This document shows, one piece after another, positions 53,208 through 61,061 of a DNA stretch of 64,000 nucleotides. A program made the translations under genes and the position numbers. The stretch covers positions 1 through 64,000 of the forward strand of contig DURM01000009.1 in the NCBI GenBank assembly GCA_012837335.1. Direction: 5' to 3'. Positions within the stretch are counted from its first letter, which is position 1; the number at the start of each line of letters is the position of its first letter. The stretch is from Bacillota bacterium. Its GTDB lineage: Bacteria > Bacillota > Limnochordia > Darwinibacteriales > DTU012. The notes beneath the pieces are model-generated. The model made no database searches. It saw only the letters and a program-made list of their open reading frames with translations, and was not told the DNA's origin.

Positions 53208-53813
53208 GTGAAAGCTTTAGGTAGCTGGACAGAATGCATTAATCTAGCGGTGGAGGCGTATAATGCTGGTTCCTTTGGCATTGCTGCGGTTATTTTGGAA
53301 GATAATGGCAATGTAGTGGCACGCGGCAGAAATCAGCTTAGGGATAATCTGGAGTCATGCAACACAATTAGGATGACACCAATTGCTCATGCAGAGATCA
53401 ATGCTCTTAATAATCTGCCTCTACAAAGGCAGAAGGATAAGGATCTGATTCTATATACTACAGTCGAACCCTGTCCAATGTGTATTGGTGCGATAGTAAT
53501 GTCTAAGATTAGACGAGTAATGGTTGGTTCAGCCGACCCTCACGCGGGCAGTGTGGGATTGCTTGAGAAAGATGATTACCTAAAACAAAAAGGAGTAGTC
53601 GCCGTATTTGCCGACGGCATTGTTGAAGAATTATGTTTTTCGCTGCATTACATTTCAATTAAACGGGACCTTAGACCAAATCATCCTGCATTTGCTCGGA
53701 TGCACAAGCGCTATCCTGCTTATGCTGAAAAACTGGACAAGTTGATAGATTCCGGCAGGCTGATAATAAACAAGCCCCTTGAGACTTCTGAGTTAGTCCA
53801 AGCTCTGGAATGA
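53208..53813 (+). CDS. nucleoside/cytidine deaminase-like zinc protein
   Basis: About 201 residues from GTG at 53208, ten bases after TAAGGA; the GTG at 53199 is too close to the site. The zinc site is complete: HAEINAL (His and proton-shuttling Glu) and TVEPCPMCIGAIVMSKIRRVMVGS (two Cys). This is the CMP/dCMP or guanine deaminase superfamily, nearer to guanine deaminase and TadA-type enzymes. The 60-residue C-terminal extension (HPAFARMHKRYPAYAEKLDKLI) is not part of the core. It is cytoplasmic; the substrate is not certain. Confidence 0.86.
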   Translation: MKALGSWTECINLAVEAYNAGSFGIAAVILEDNGNVVARGRNQLRDNLESCNTIRMTPIAHAEINALNNLPLQRQKDKDLILYTTVEPCPMCIGAIVMSKIRRVMVGSADPHAGSVGLLEKDDYLKQKGVVAVFADGIVEELCFSLHYISIKRDLRPNHPAFARMHKRYPAYAEKLDKLIDSGRLIINKPLETSELVQALE

Positions 53814-53819
53814 CGTGAA

Positions 53820-54059
53820 ATGATGATCTCAGATGATCAGCAACCTCAACTTGATAGACCTTCTGACGAACGGATTATAAGTGTACCTGCAGATTAGGAT
53901 CTCTTTCTAGTAGAGCTGTATCTCAACATTCACCGCATGATTCTTGAGGTTCTGCCGGATATCACATTTTCTATCGATTGTCATGATGGACAGATGGGAT
54001 CTGGCTTGCGGCATCATAAGTTGATTGCCGCTGCAGTAGAGTATTCGGAGGTGAAGGAC
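53820..54059 (+). pseudogene. possible decayed DUF1801-like gene
   Basis: One frame runs from 53820 to 54551 with a single TAG at 53895. The stretch before the next gene's start reads VELYLNIHRMILEVLPDITFSIDCHDGQMGSG, which resembles the core of DUF1801-type proteins (helix, then SIDC-DG-GYG-like turn), but the rest of the domain is missing. This is a tentative remnant; the ribosome binding site of the following gene lies inside it. Confidence 0.35.
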
Positions 54060-54551
54060 TTGTTAAGAGCAAAACCGGTAATTAAGGTAGTGTTGCTGAT
54101 AGTTTTGACGACAGTCATTATTGGATCTGCTCAGGCAGATAGTGAGCTATCCGGTCTCCAACTTTTGCAGAGACAGTTAAAGCTTTTGGAAGGGGCTTTC
54201 GCTCCTCGCTCTTTTCGGGAAGCTGCGGACAAGTGGGCTGAAGGTGTAAAAACCAGAAACGGAGCAGCGCAGTTTGCAGTGTTATCGCCGGAGCTTAGGT
54301 CTAGGCTCCGCAATCAATACGAAGAACTGATGTGGGTAACTGGCACCTCCAGCCCTTGGGTAAGTGAATGTGCTGTTCGAAGCGAACGGAAGATAAGTGA
54401 AACCCAGATGGAGTTTGATCTGCTCTTTAAGTTGACTACTTCTGCAGGTCCTGCCGGCGAGTATATTGTTACTCTCGCTGTAGGAAAAGACCAGGATAGA
54501 TACTTTATCACCCGAATTATTTCCGAAGTACAGGGTTTATTTCCTTACTAG
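54060..54551 (+). CDS. secreted NTF2-like hypothetical protein
   Basis: 163 residues from TTG at 54060, five bases after GGAGGTGA. The signal peptide is KPVIKVVLLIVLTTVIIGSAQA. The mature part (SFREAADKWAEGVKTRNGAAQFAVLSPELRSRLRNQYEEL, then EFDLLFKLTTSAGPAGEYIVTLAVGKDQDRYFITRI) has the helix-then-curved-sheet order of NTF2-like domains, with the typical 'number of trials' Leu-Ser-Pro turn. It probably binds a ligand or partner outside the cell. No enzymatic residues are evident. A terminator follows. Confidence 0.65.
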   Translation: MLRAKPVIKVVLLIVLTTVIIGSAQADSELSGLQLLQRQLKLLEGAFAPRSFREAADKWAEGVKTRNGAAQFAVLSPELRSRLRNQYEELMWVTGTSSPWVSECAVRSERKISETQMEFDLLFKLTTSAGPAGEYIVTLAVGKDQDRYFITRIISEVQGLFPY

Positions 54552-54566
54552 ATTTGCCCACATAGT

Positions 54567-54594
54567 AAAGAGCTGGTACCGCCCAGCTCTTTTT
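54567..54594 (+). terminator. rho-independent terminator
   Basis: AAAGAGCTGG and CCAGCTCTTT form a 10-bp perfect stem with a 6-base loop, followed by TT and preceded by A-rich sequence. Confidence 0.85.
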
Positions 54595-54647
54595 GATTGA
54601 GTCCATGATATCTTGCTTGTTCTTATAAACCCAGCGACTCGAGTCAT

Positions 54648-55889
54648 CTATATCGCTGGTGAGGTCATCTGTTTAACGTTTTCATTGTTGTTGGCTTTTT
54701 TAAGCAATAAAATTCCGATAATCATCAGGATCGGAAAGATCATTACAACTCCTAAACCCGCTTTTAGCCCCAGTTCCGGCGATTTGAGAATTGTTGAATG
54801 GGCGGCATAGTCGGAAACAATTCCGGCGGTCCAAGGTCCGATAGCAGCGCCTACATCACCGAATATTGCCAGCAACCCGAACATCAAAGTTCCACCCCTT
54901 GGTATTCTAGCAGCGGTTAAACTGAGAGTGCCCGGCCACATCAGGCTGACCGAGAGACCGCATAAAGCGCATCCTAACAGCGAGATCAGCGGATAAGGGC
55001 TGAAGATAGTGACAGCGTAGCAGAATGTACAGAATAGACTGCTGACAAGCAGCGCCCGCTCAATCCGCAGTTTCTGGCCGTACCAGCCATATAAAGTGCG
55101 GCCGATTCCCATCAGCACCGCAAATAAGCAGGGACCCACCAAGTCGCCGAGGATCTTAGGTACACCTAAGCCCTGCTCGGCAAACAGGGATGACCACTGC
55201 ACCATCGTTAATTCTGATGCTCCAGCGCAGGCCATTAACAGCAGTGCTACCCAAAAACCACTGTTTCTCAGAAGCTTGTTTCCGGGGATGCGTTCGGTAT
55301 CTGGAACAGGGTCACGGAGGGGTACCCGGGTAAAGTTATACATATTAATCAAGGGAATTATCGACCACATTATTGGCAGAAGATACCAATAATGTGGTCC
55401 GATCATTTTTAACAGGACGGTTGTGACCAGCACAACACCTACCTGACCCCAGCAGTAAAATGAATGCAGCAGGCTCATGGCAGAGGCTTTAGCCTCTCCC
55501 GGCAGCGATTCAACGATCGGACTGATTAATACCTCAATAATACCACCGCCTATGGCGTAGATAACAACTGCGATTGCCAAAGCCCAATAAGAAGTAGGCA
55601 TAACCAGCGGTAAAAGACCCAGCAGTATTAAACCGGTGCCGCAGAAAAGGTGGGCTAACACAACAGCTTTGCGGTAGCCAATTCGGTCACTGTACCTTGC
55701 AGCGGCGATATCAGCGATGATCTGGGTAGTGAAGTTAATCAGAATCAGCCGCCCGACCATTTCGTAGGTGAGATGGAACTGCTGCTGGAAAATTACGAAC
55801 AACAGTGGAGCTAAGTTATTAACTATAGCCTGAGTAATATAACCTTGATAGCAGGCGTAGAGAGTATTTTTGTATGTAGAAGTTCCCAT
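54648..55889 (-). CDS. MFS transporter
   Basis: 413 residues from the ATG at 55889, five bases after GGAGGATGC; an apparent longer reading to 55979 would start upstream of the promoter. Twelve hydrophobic segments are visible, with the loop 2-3 motif AARYSDRIGYRKAVVLAHL and a second in the middle (LMGIGRTLYGWYGQKLRIERA). The segment GGGIIEVLISPIVESLPGEAKASAMSLLHSFYCWGQ resembles sugar/proton symporters of the FucP-type branch. The substrate is unknown. It is alone in its transcription unit, converging with the NTF2-like gene. Confidence 0.9.
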   Translation of the reverse strand: MGTSTYKNTLYACYQGYITQAIVNNLAPLLFVIFQQQFHLTYEMVGRLILINFTTQIIADIAAARYSDRIGYRKAVVLAHLFCGTGLILLGLLPLVMPTSYWALAIAVVIYAIGGGIIEVLISPIVESLPGEAKASAMSLLHSFYCWGQVGVVLVTTVLLKMIGPHYWYLLPIMWSIIPLINMYNFTRVPLRDPVPDTERIPGNKLLRNSGFWVALLLMACAGASELTMVQWSSLFAEQGLGVPKILGDLVGPCLFAVLMGIGRTLYGWYGQKLRIERALLVSSLFCTFCYAVTIFSPYPLISLLGCALCGLSVSLMWPGTLSLTAARIPRGGTLMFGLLAIFGDVGAAIGPWTAGIVSDYAAHSTILKSPELGLKAGLGVVMIFPILMIIGILLLKKANNNENVKQMTSPAI

Positions 55890-55920
55890 AAACAGCATCC
55901 TCCGTTCCCAATATGACTCA

Positions 55921-55949
55921 ATCATAATTAAGAATCCGATCCTAGTCAA
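55921..55949 (-). promoter_or_regulatory. sigma-A type promoter for the MFS gene
   Basis: On the minus strand, TTGACT (55949-55944), 17 bases, then TATGAT (55926-55921). Transcription would begin about 25 bases before the chosen start codon. The rest of the gap to 56228 shows nothing recognisable. Confidence 0.65.
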
Positions 55950-56228
55950 GGAGCGCAAGATAAAGAGCTGTGCTGTCATAAGTTAGGTATATTTTGTTTA
56001 AATGGATACTTTTGCAGGAAATTTCTTGTATTAGCCTGATATATCCAGGTGGAATAATAGCTGACAGCATGATATATTTGATTTAGGCAGCTGAATAAAG
56101 ATAGGGGCGGTGAGACGGGCAAGCAGATTGCTGCAGTGATAATGCAGCTAACAGCCTAGTCGTGTACCACAATTGAATACAAAAAAACGTTGAGTAGAGA
56201 ATACCTCATTAAAGGAAGATTGAAATTT

Positions 56229-56993
56229 ATGCCGTTAACGGTGAAATTTGCTTATGCAGGTAGTATCTTTGAGGTTAAACCAACTATCGAACATTCTACC
56301 TACTCAAGTTTTCTGGGATTTGTCCAATATGAGACGGATTATGAATACGGACGCATCGAGCATAATCTGCGGTTGGTCATCTCTTGGAAGGTTTTGAGCG
56401 AACAAATCCCAAACCTAAGTATTGAAGAATTAAAGCAGCTTGGATATCTGCTCAGTGGAGAGAGCGAGCCAGTAGTTATCATTGCCGAGATATTTGTGAA
56501 GGAATATCCAGCTAGATGGCGTCAAAACATGGGCATCTGCTGGAGCGAATGGCTGTCACGGTTTGATGAAGACAGTAAAGCAATCGGCATCCGAGCTGAT
56601 GAAGTTGCTGCCAATGCTCTTTATGGAAATGCTTTAAATGAAGGAAGTGTTTACATCCTTGACAGATTGGATGTTCACCCCAAGTTTAGAGGACAGCGCA
56701 TCGGAATGCATTTGTGCAGGTATGTTCTGGAAATAGTGCCAAAATGCAGTTCCGACATGATCTTTCTGCTGGCAGATCCAATTGACAGTAAATATGAAAA
56801 TGGAAACAGCAACTGCATTACTGACCTCAACCGTCTGGCAGAGTATTATGCTGCCGCAGGATTCAGTTTTGTCCGGATTCAACCCGATGAACAGATTCTG
56901 ATGGAAGCAGGTGTCAGCCCAAAAGTGTCTGATGTAATGCCCTTAAGTACCATAGTGCTGAGTTCACGTTTTTCTGCCGCAGCAGGTATCTAG
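56229..56993 (+). CDS. GNAT-like acetyltransferase domain protein
   Basis: 254 residues from the ATG at 56229, about ten bases after AAAGGAAGA. The N-terminal 100 residues match no family I recognise. Residues 135-215 look like a GNAT core: SVYILDRLDVHPKFRGQRIGMHLCRYVLEIVP, with RGQRIG as acetyl-CoA loop, then LAEYYAAAGFSFVRI. The protein is therefore a GNAT with an extra N-terminal domain. The substrate is unknown. Two hairpins follow, then the regulated promoter of the DUF5320 cluster. Confidence 0.7.
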   Translation: MPLTVKFAYAGSIFEVKPTIEHSTYSSFLGFVQYETDYEYGRIEHNLRLVISWKVLSEQIPNLSIEELKQLGYLLSGESEPVVIIAEIFVKEYPARWRQNMGICWSEWLSRFDEDSKAIGIRADEVAANALYGNALNEGSVYILDRLDVHPKFRGQRIGMHLCRYVLEIVPKCSSDMIFLLADPIDSKYENGNSNCITDLNRLAEYYAAAGFSFVRIQPDEQILMEAGVSPKVSDVMPLSTIVLSSRFSAAAGI

Positions 56994-57016
56994 ATTTTGC
57001 TGATAATAACTCACTC

Positions 57017-57042
57017 AAGCCTCACATCATGTGGGGCTTTAT
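57017..57042 (+). terminator. terminator-like hairpin after GNAT gene
   Basis: AAGCCTCACA and TGTGGGGCTT pair (one G-T) around TCA, followed by TTAT. Confidence 0.6.
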
Positions 57043-57055
57043 CTATAGCTAGTGG

Positions 57056-57095
57056 AATCCCTCGGTTAAGCAAGTTAAAGCACCGAGGGATTTTT
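57056..57095 (+). terminator. second terminator upstream of the DUF5320 cluster
   Basis: AATCCCTCGGT and ACCGAGGGATT form an 11-bp perfect stem with a 15-base loop, followed by TTTG. With the preceding hairpin it isolates the downstream promoter. Confidence 0.8.
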
Positions 57096-57102
57096 GCATG
57101 CA

Positions 57103-57155
57103 ATTATTGACATATGTCAATAATAATGTATACTATAGGTAAATGACATATGTCA
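57103..57155 (+). promoter_or_regulatory. promoter with two palindromic operators for the DUF5320-DUF134-NifX cluster
   Basis: A 22-bp perfect palindrome centred on GACATATGTC spans 57103-57124, and TGACATATGTCA recurs at 57144-57155, centres 36 bp apart. TTGACA (57107-57112) inside the first palindrome, 16 bases, then TATACT (57129-57134) make an excellent promoter. One operator covers the -35 and the other lies at the start of the transcript. This is the layout of an autorepressed operon; the DUF134 protein at 57.5 kb is the likely regulator. Confidence 0.8.
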
Positions 57156-57177
57156 AAAACATAAGGAGGTGACTGCT

Positions 57178-57450
57178 GTGCCAAGAAGAGATGGAACTGG
57201 CCCGCTTGGTGCCGGCCCCATTACCGGACGAGGCATGGGTTACTGCGCAGGCTGGGCAGGGTACGAATCTGGATTTAGACCGCGTTTTGGCTGCGGTTTC
57301 GGGAGGGGATTTGGATTAGGTTACAGCGGAGTCTTTGCTGCCAATTCAGCACCCACAGATCCCGGATTCCAAAAAGAATTGCTGGAACAGCAAAAAACCA
57401 TCCTGCAAGAACGGGTTAAGCTCATTGAAAAACAGTTAAAAAGGTTATAA
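57178..57450 (+). CDS. DUF5320 family protein
   Basis: 90 residues from GTG at 57178, eight bases after AAGGAGG. PRRDGTGPLGAGPITGRGMGYCAG is the family signature, followed by a Gly/Phe/Arg-rich stretch with two further Cys (FGCGFGRGFGLGY) and a C-terminal helix (KELLEQQKTILQERVKLIEKQL) that may form a coiled coil. Such proteins accompany NifX-like and iron-sulfur-related genes in anaerobes. The function is unknown; the Cys and the company hint at metal or cluster handling. It is the first gene of a three-gene unit. Confidence 0.85.
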   Translation: MPRRDGTGPLGAGPITGRGMGYCAGWAGYESGFRPRFGCGFGRGFGLGYSGVFAANSAPTDPGFQKELLEQQKTILQERVKLIEKQLKRL

Positions 57451-57495
57451 CAGGACCGGGGGTGATCGGAGGACGCTCCGATTGCCCTTAAATGT

Positions 57496-57891
57496 TTGGG
57501 GGTGGTGATTATCGGCAGACCTATGAAATGGAGAAGAGTGTGTAGTTTACCTGAATCCAACCGTTTTGGTCCTTTAGGTGTGCCTAATGTTGGGCGGGAG
57601 CTTGTATTGATGACGGTTGATGAGTATGAAACGATTAGACTGATCGACTTAGAGGGATTTACTCAGGAAGAATGTGCGGAGCAGATGAAGGTGGCCCGGA
57701 CAACGGTTCAGGGCATCTACGGTAAGGCTAGACGAAAACTTGCAGAGGCGCTGGTAGATGGCAAGGTTCTGATTATTGAAGGTGGACAGTACCGCTTATG
57801 TGATGACGAGGGAGAAGGCTGCGGACGCGGCTGTCGCAGACGCAGGCGACGCAGAAGATTTGCAGGTGAAAAAGGTCTGAACGGTTCATAA
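57496..57891 (+). CDS. DUF134 family helix-turn-helix protein
   Basis: About 131 residues. [22 protein letters not shown] and [54 protein letters not shown] are the DUF134 pattern, the second part a sigma-70 region 4-like helix-turn-helix. The C-terminus is a basic tail, [15 protein letters not shown]. The start is unclear: TTG 57496 or GTG 57502/57505 all lie in or next to the GGGGGTGGTG ribosome site. It probably binds the two palindromes upstream of the cluster. Confidence 0.85.
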   Translation: MGVVIIGRPMKWRRVCSLPESNRFGPLGVPNVGRELVLMTVDEYETIRLIDLEGFTQEECAEQMKVARTTVQGIYGKARRKLAEALVDGKVLIIEGGQYRLCDDEGEGCGRGCRRRRRRRRFAGEKGLNGS

Positions 57892-57913
57892 TCTTCTAGA
57901 ATGGAGGATCAGT

Positions 57914-58288
57914 ATGAAGATAGCTGTACCGGTAGTGGAAAAAACTGTGGAGTCAACTATAAGCTTATCTTTTGGTCGAGCTCCATATTTCCTAATTTAC
58001 GATGCGGATAACAAAGAATCTTTCTTTTTGGAAAACAGCGCTGCTGAAAGTACTGGAGGCGCAAGTATTAAAGCATCTCAAATAGTGGCTGATAGTGGTG
58101 TAGAGATACTGATTACTCCCAGCTGTGGTAAAAACGCAGCTGATACCCTTGAAGCTGCAGGTATAATAATGTATAGGGCTTTACCTGTTTCAGCTGGAGA
58201 GAACATTGAGGCCTTTTTTGAAGGTAAACTTACTGAACTAGATGCAGTTCTAAGCGGCGAAGGTGGGCGCTCTTCGCAGTCAACGTAG
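57914..58288 (+). CDS. NifX/NifB-type iron-molybdenum cluster-binding family protein
   Basis: 124 residues. KIAVPVVEKTVESTISLSFGRAPYFLIYDAD and GASIKASQIVADSGVEILITPSCGKNAADTLEAAGI are the pattern of the dinitrogenase iron-molybdenum cofactor (NifX/NifY/VnfX-like) family. In non-nitrogen fixers such proteins are thought to carry iron-sulfur or iron-molybdenum clusters for other enzymes. There is no nif gene here. ATGGAGGATC precedes the ATG. It is the last full gene behind the palindromic promoter. Confidence 0.88.
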   Translation: MKIAVPVVEKTVESTISLSFGRAPYFLIYDADNKESFFLENSAAESTGGASIKASQIVADSGVEILITPSCGKNAADTLEAAGIIMYRALPVSAGENIEAFFEGKLTELDAVLSGEGGRSSQST

Positions 58289-58339
58289 CCCACGCAGCAG
58301 AAGCTGCAGCCTATGTTGAATGTGAGGTGGAGGAACCAA

Positions 58340-58384
58340 ATGAGTTGTTCCGTCACCATCATGAATAATAGCAAAACCGCCTAG
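58340..58384 (+). CDS. 14-residue reading frame with good ribosome site, possible gene remnant
   Basis: The ATG at 58340 lies seven bases after GGTGGAGGA and encodes MSCSVTIMNNSKTA before a stop that falls in the following terminator. It may be the head of a deleted fourth gene of the DUF5320 cluster. Confidence 0.25.
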   Translation: MSCSVTIMNNSKTA

Positions 58385-58404
58385 GCGTTACCAGGCGGTT
58401 TTAA
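58373..58404. terminator. bidirectional terminator
   Basis: AAAACCGCCT and AGGCGGTTTT form a 10-bp perfect stem with a 10-base loop between the NifX-like gene and the convergent BsuPI gene. Confidence 0.85.
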
Positions 58405-58410
58405 CATGCT

Positions 58411-59394
58411 CTAGATTGTCCACTCATTATGAATGATCCCGACTAATTTCCAGCCGTCAACATGATGTTCAAAGACTAGGCGCAGACTTTTCCAATCCAT
58501 GCCGGCATAATCCGGGTTGAAACCAGAGAAATAATACTCGACAATAATCGGGTTTTCATAAACTTCAAACTGGTTTTGCAGCATATTACCAAAACTGAGA
58601 ACCTCGTTGTAACCAATCTGCTCCGCATTGACGAAGTCATGGGAATAAATAAAGCGACGATAGTATTCGTTGGGAGTCATGAGAATATCCCAGCCGGTAC
58701 CATCAAAATAACCCCAGTGATATATTGTATCATCGGTGAAGAAGTTCTTAATCGCTTCTTGGTTAAAAACTAAATCCTGTTCTACTGAAACATAGGTGTA
58801 AGGTGTAAATCTTACACCTTTCTCTGGGTGTACTAACGCAGCAAGTTTCTCAGCATCCTGGTCGCGTATTGCGCGGATTGCTTGATCTGCGGTCTCTTTG
58901 ATAATGCTTTCAGCAAGATCTAGATCCAGTACAGCGATAAGCTGATCAGTTGGGACTGTTGCATCCCCATGGGCAAATCCAGTTAATACCTGAATTTCAA
59001 TCTTATAATTTCCGGATGTCAACTTCTCCCCATTTTTGTCGGTCAAATCCCAATTCTCCTGCCATCTTAACGCTTCACCTGGTTTGATTTCCCGATAAAC
59101 CAAAGCCATGGTAAACATCTTACCATCGGAATATCTGTAGACCTCCTCGCCTTTATCATTGGTAACGATGATTTCGTACTGCTGACCTGAGCCGAACTGC
59201 AGAAGCTGGGAGTTACTGTGCTGATTAATCAACTCAAATTCGATCAGCATCTGGTCATCGTTGATTGTAAAACTAGCATTAGTTACAAAACTGCCTGTTT
59301 CTTTGCTGAACAAATGGGGAGAGGATGCGGCTAACATTACTACGACTAACAGTAATCCTATTCCAAAAATCCTGCTGGACAAAGAGTTTTTCAT
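58411..59394 (-). CDS. secreted BsuPI-domain protein
   Basis: 327 residues from the ATG at 59394 (AAGGTGATT upstream). A signal peptide or anchor (FGIGLLLVVVMLAASSPHLF) opens it. Residues 35-140 match the BsuPI intracellular protease inhibitor family: LIEFELINQHSNSQLLQFGSGQQYEIIVTND and GEALRWQENWDLTDKNGEKLTSGNYKI. The C-terminal 180 residues (DTIYHWGYFDGTGWDILMTPNEYYRR, then SLRLVFEHHVDGWKLVGIIHNEWTI) look like an NTF2-like or uncharacterised domain that often follows BsuPI. It probably acts at the cell surface; its target is unknown. Confidence 0.78.
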   Translation of the reverse strand: MKNSLSSRIFGIGLLLVVVMLAASSPHLFSKETGSFVTNASFTINDDQMLIEFELINQHSNSQLLQFGSGQQYEIIVTNDKGEEVYRYSDGKMFTMALVYREIKPGEALRWQENWDLTDKNGEKLTSGNYKIEIQVLTGFAHGDATVPTDQLIAVLDLDLAESIIKETADQAIRAIRDQDAEKLAALVHPEKGVRFTPYTYVSVEQDLVFNQEAIKNFFTDDTIYHWGYFDGTGWDILMTPNEYYRRFIYSHDFVNAEQIGYNEVLSFGNMLQNQFEVYENPIIVEYYFSGFNPDYAGMDWKSLRLVFEHHVDGWKLVGIIHNEWTI

Positions 59395-59586
59395 TCTAAT
59401 CACCTTTCTATCTATTTAAAACTTCTTGAGGTCATTCTACTAATACTATCCACCGATTCATAAAAAAGTTGATTACCATGAGTACTTTTTTTGGGGCCGC
59501 ATTTGATTCAGATAAAATTCTAAATACAGAGGATATTGAATATTGATGATGAATATACAACCAAAACGTTAACAGGAGGATGTCAG

Positions 59587-59796
59587 ATGATGCATTTTAA
59601 CTTTGGGCTCGGAGTTGGTTTCAACATTATCTGGACTGCACTGATATTGTTGATTGAAACCGCGCTGTTAAAGTATCTGTGGGGTCAGCTTATGCCTTAC
59701 CTTTTTCCGCGAGTGGTCAGCGAAGGATATGTGAGAAGAGAATTGTCTTGGGCGGCCGCTTTTGGTTTGATCCTGCTGTTTGGATTCATTTTATAG
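59587..59796 (+). CDS. small membrane protein
   Basis: 69 residues from the ATG at 59587, behind ACAGGAGGATG. Two membrane helices are visible (GVGFNIIWTALILLIETALLKYLW and AAAFGLILLFGFIL) joined by a short basic loop (RVVSEGYVRRELSW). It matches no family I can name. It stands alone between two unrelated genes. Confidence 0.6.
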   Translation: MMHFNFGLGVGFNIIWTALILLIETALLKYLWGQLMPYLFPRVVSEGYVRRELSWAAAFGLILLFGFIL

Positions 59797-59922
59797 TCGA
59801 GAAAAGCAGGAAGATCAGCAGAGATGTATAAGAGTGACATAGAAGCTGAATCCAGTCTACCATAATTATTAGCATGAGGCAGACTGTTTTGTAATTGGAA
59901 ATGCAGCAGATAGGCAGGTTTG

Positions 59923-60186
59923 ATGAAGTTGTACAGTGTTTATATTCTCGAGTGCGAAAATGACAAGCTGTATACCGGCATAACTACCGATGTAGAGCGC
60001 CGGTTTAGGGAACACCTATCGGGCAGAGGGGCTAAGTTTACGCGAATGCACCGGCCGATTCAGATTGTGTACTGTCAAGAATTTGAGGACAGAAGTTCAG
60101 CGTTAAAAGCTGAGGCAGAAATCAAGAAACTGAATAAAGCTGCAAAGCTGAAGCTGATTCAGGAGCACGCAGTGGATGGTCCGTAA
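59923..60186 (+). CDS. GIY-YIG nuclease family protein
   Basis: 87 residues. YSVYILECENDKLYTGITTDVERRFREHLSGRGAKFTR gives the Tyr-Tyr (YVY/YTG) pair, the catalytic Arg and a basic helix, and EDRSSALKAEAEIKKLNKAAKLKLI supplies the Glu of the active site. This is the short YhbQ/UvrC-like form, a DNA endonuclease of unclear role, often named GIY-YIG nuclease family. The TTG just before the ATG is also possible as a start. It is not linked to any repair gene here. Confidence 0.88.
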   Translation: MKLYSVYILECENDKLYTGITTDVERRFREHLSGRGAKFTRMHRPIQIVYCQEFEDRSSALKAEAEIKKLNKAAKLKLIQEHAVDGP

Positions 60187-60265
60187 ATGCACAGCGAAAA
60201 GCGGGGAATACTATATCTGATCTAGGTTGGGTTGGTCAAAAAGAATTTTCATGGAGGAGTCCACT

Positions 60266-61045
60266 ATGACGAAAATAGATTTTTATCACTGGGGCTGCCA
60301 GTGTCCCTGGATTTCTGCTACGAAGGAACTCCTCGCAGAACTAAAGGAAACTACTTTTCAGGTTCAAACTTTTGACATTGCCGAAGATCATGAGCTGGCT
60401 GAGAAGATGAACATGTTTGCCCCTTTTCTGCTTGTATTCAATGAGCAGCATCGGTGGAATGGCCCAATCACAAAGAGCCAGATTAGGGAACTCGCCCGCG
60501 GCAAATATCCGCGTAAGCAGCCATATGAGGTGAATGTGAGCAGAGTTGTTGTGACTGGTGAATTGAGGGAATTAACGGAAGATACTGTGGATGATACGCT
60601 TAAAGTATGTGGTTTTTCCTCCAGACATGGGCAAGACTGTCAGGCTAAAGGACGATGGATAAAGGTGATTCGAGAGAAGTATACTCTGCCTCACTTAGGA
60701 CTGCTGCATTATGCGGAAGGCAAGTGTGTCGGCGGAGCTGAATTCGTTCCCTCCCTTGAGGTTCCTTATCCAATACCGAAAAATGAAAAGACAGCCTTTT
60801 TGACTTGCTCGTTTCCTTCCTGTGAACTATTCGACTACCGCAGTTTCCCGCTTGCACGCTTAGAAGAGCAGTTAAGACGACTTGGCTTTCATGAGCTGAT
60901 TGCGGTTGCGTCAGAAAGGGTCGTTTTCCCTAACGGGCCATTACAATGGTTTTTGGAACGCAAGTATCAAGACTTGGGCAGTGTTTACTACGAGGAGAAT
61001 GATTTTGCCAGAATGCATTTAGTCAGTAAGAAACTTGTCGACTGA
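60266..61045 (+). CDS. thioredoxin-like and GNAT/YoaP-like domain protein
   Basis: 259 residues from the ATG at 60266 behind GGAGGAG. The first 90 residues (KIDFYHWGCQCPWISATKELLAELKETTFQVQTFDIAED) form a thioredoxin-like fold with Cys-Gln-Cys in place of CXXC. The rest (GFSSRHGQDCQAKGRWIKVIREKYTLPHLGLLHYAEGKCVGGAEFVP) resembles the YoaP-like/GNAT-related region. Such fusions are called GNAT N-acetyltransferase in databases although catalysis is unproven. Four further Cys are spread in the C-terminal part. The next gene, a GNAT, overlaps or directly follows. Confidence 0.6.
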   Translation: MTKIDFYHWGCQCPWISATKELLAELKETTFQVQTFDIAEDHELAEKMNMFAPFLLVFNEQHRWNGPITKSQIRELARGKYPRKQPYEVNVSRVVVTGELRELTEDTVDDTLKVCGFSSRHGQDCQAKGRWIKVIREKYTLPHLGLLHYAEGKCVGGAEFVPSLEVPYPIPKNEKTAFLTCSFPSCELFDYRSFPLARLEEQLRRLGFHELIAVASERVVFPNGPLQWFLERKYQDLGSVYYEENDFARMHLVSKKLVD

Positions 61046-61061
61046 GGAGAGGGGATTAGGC

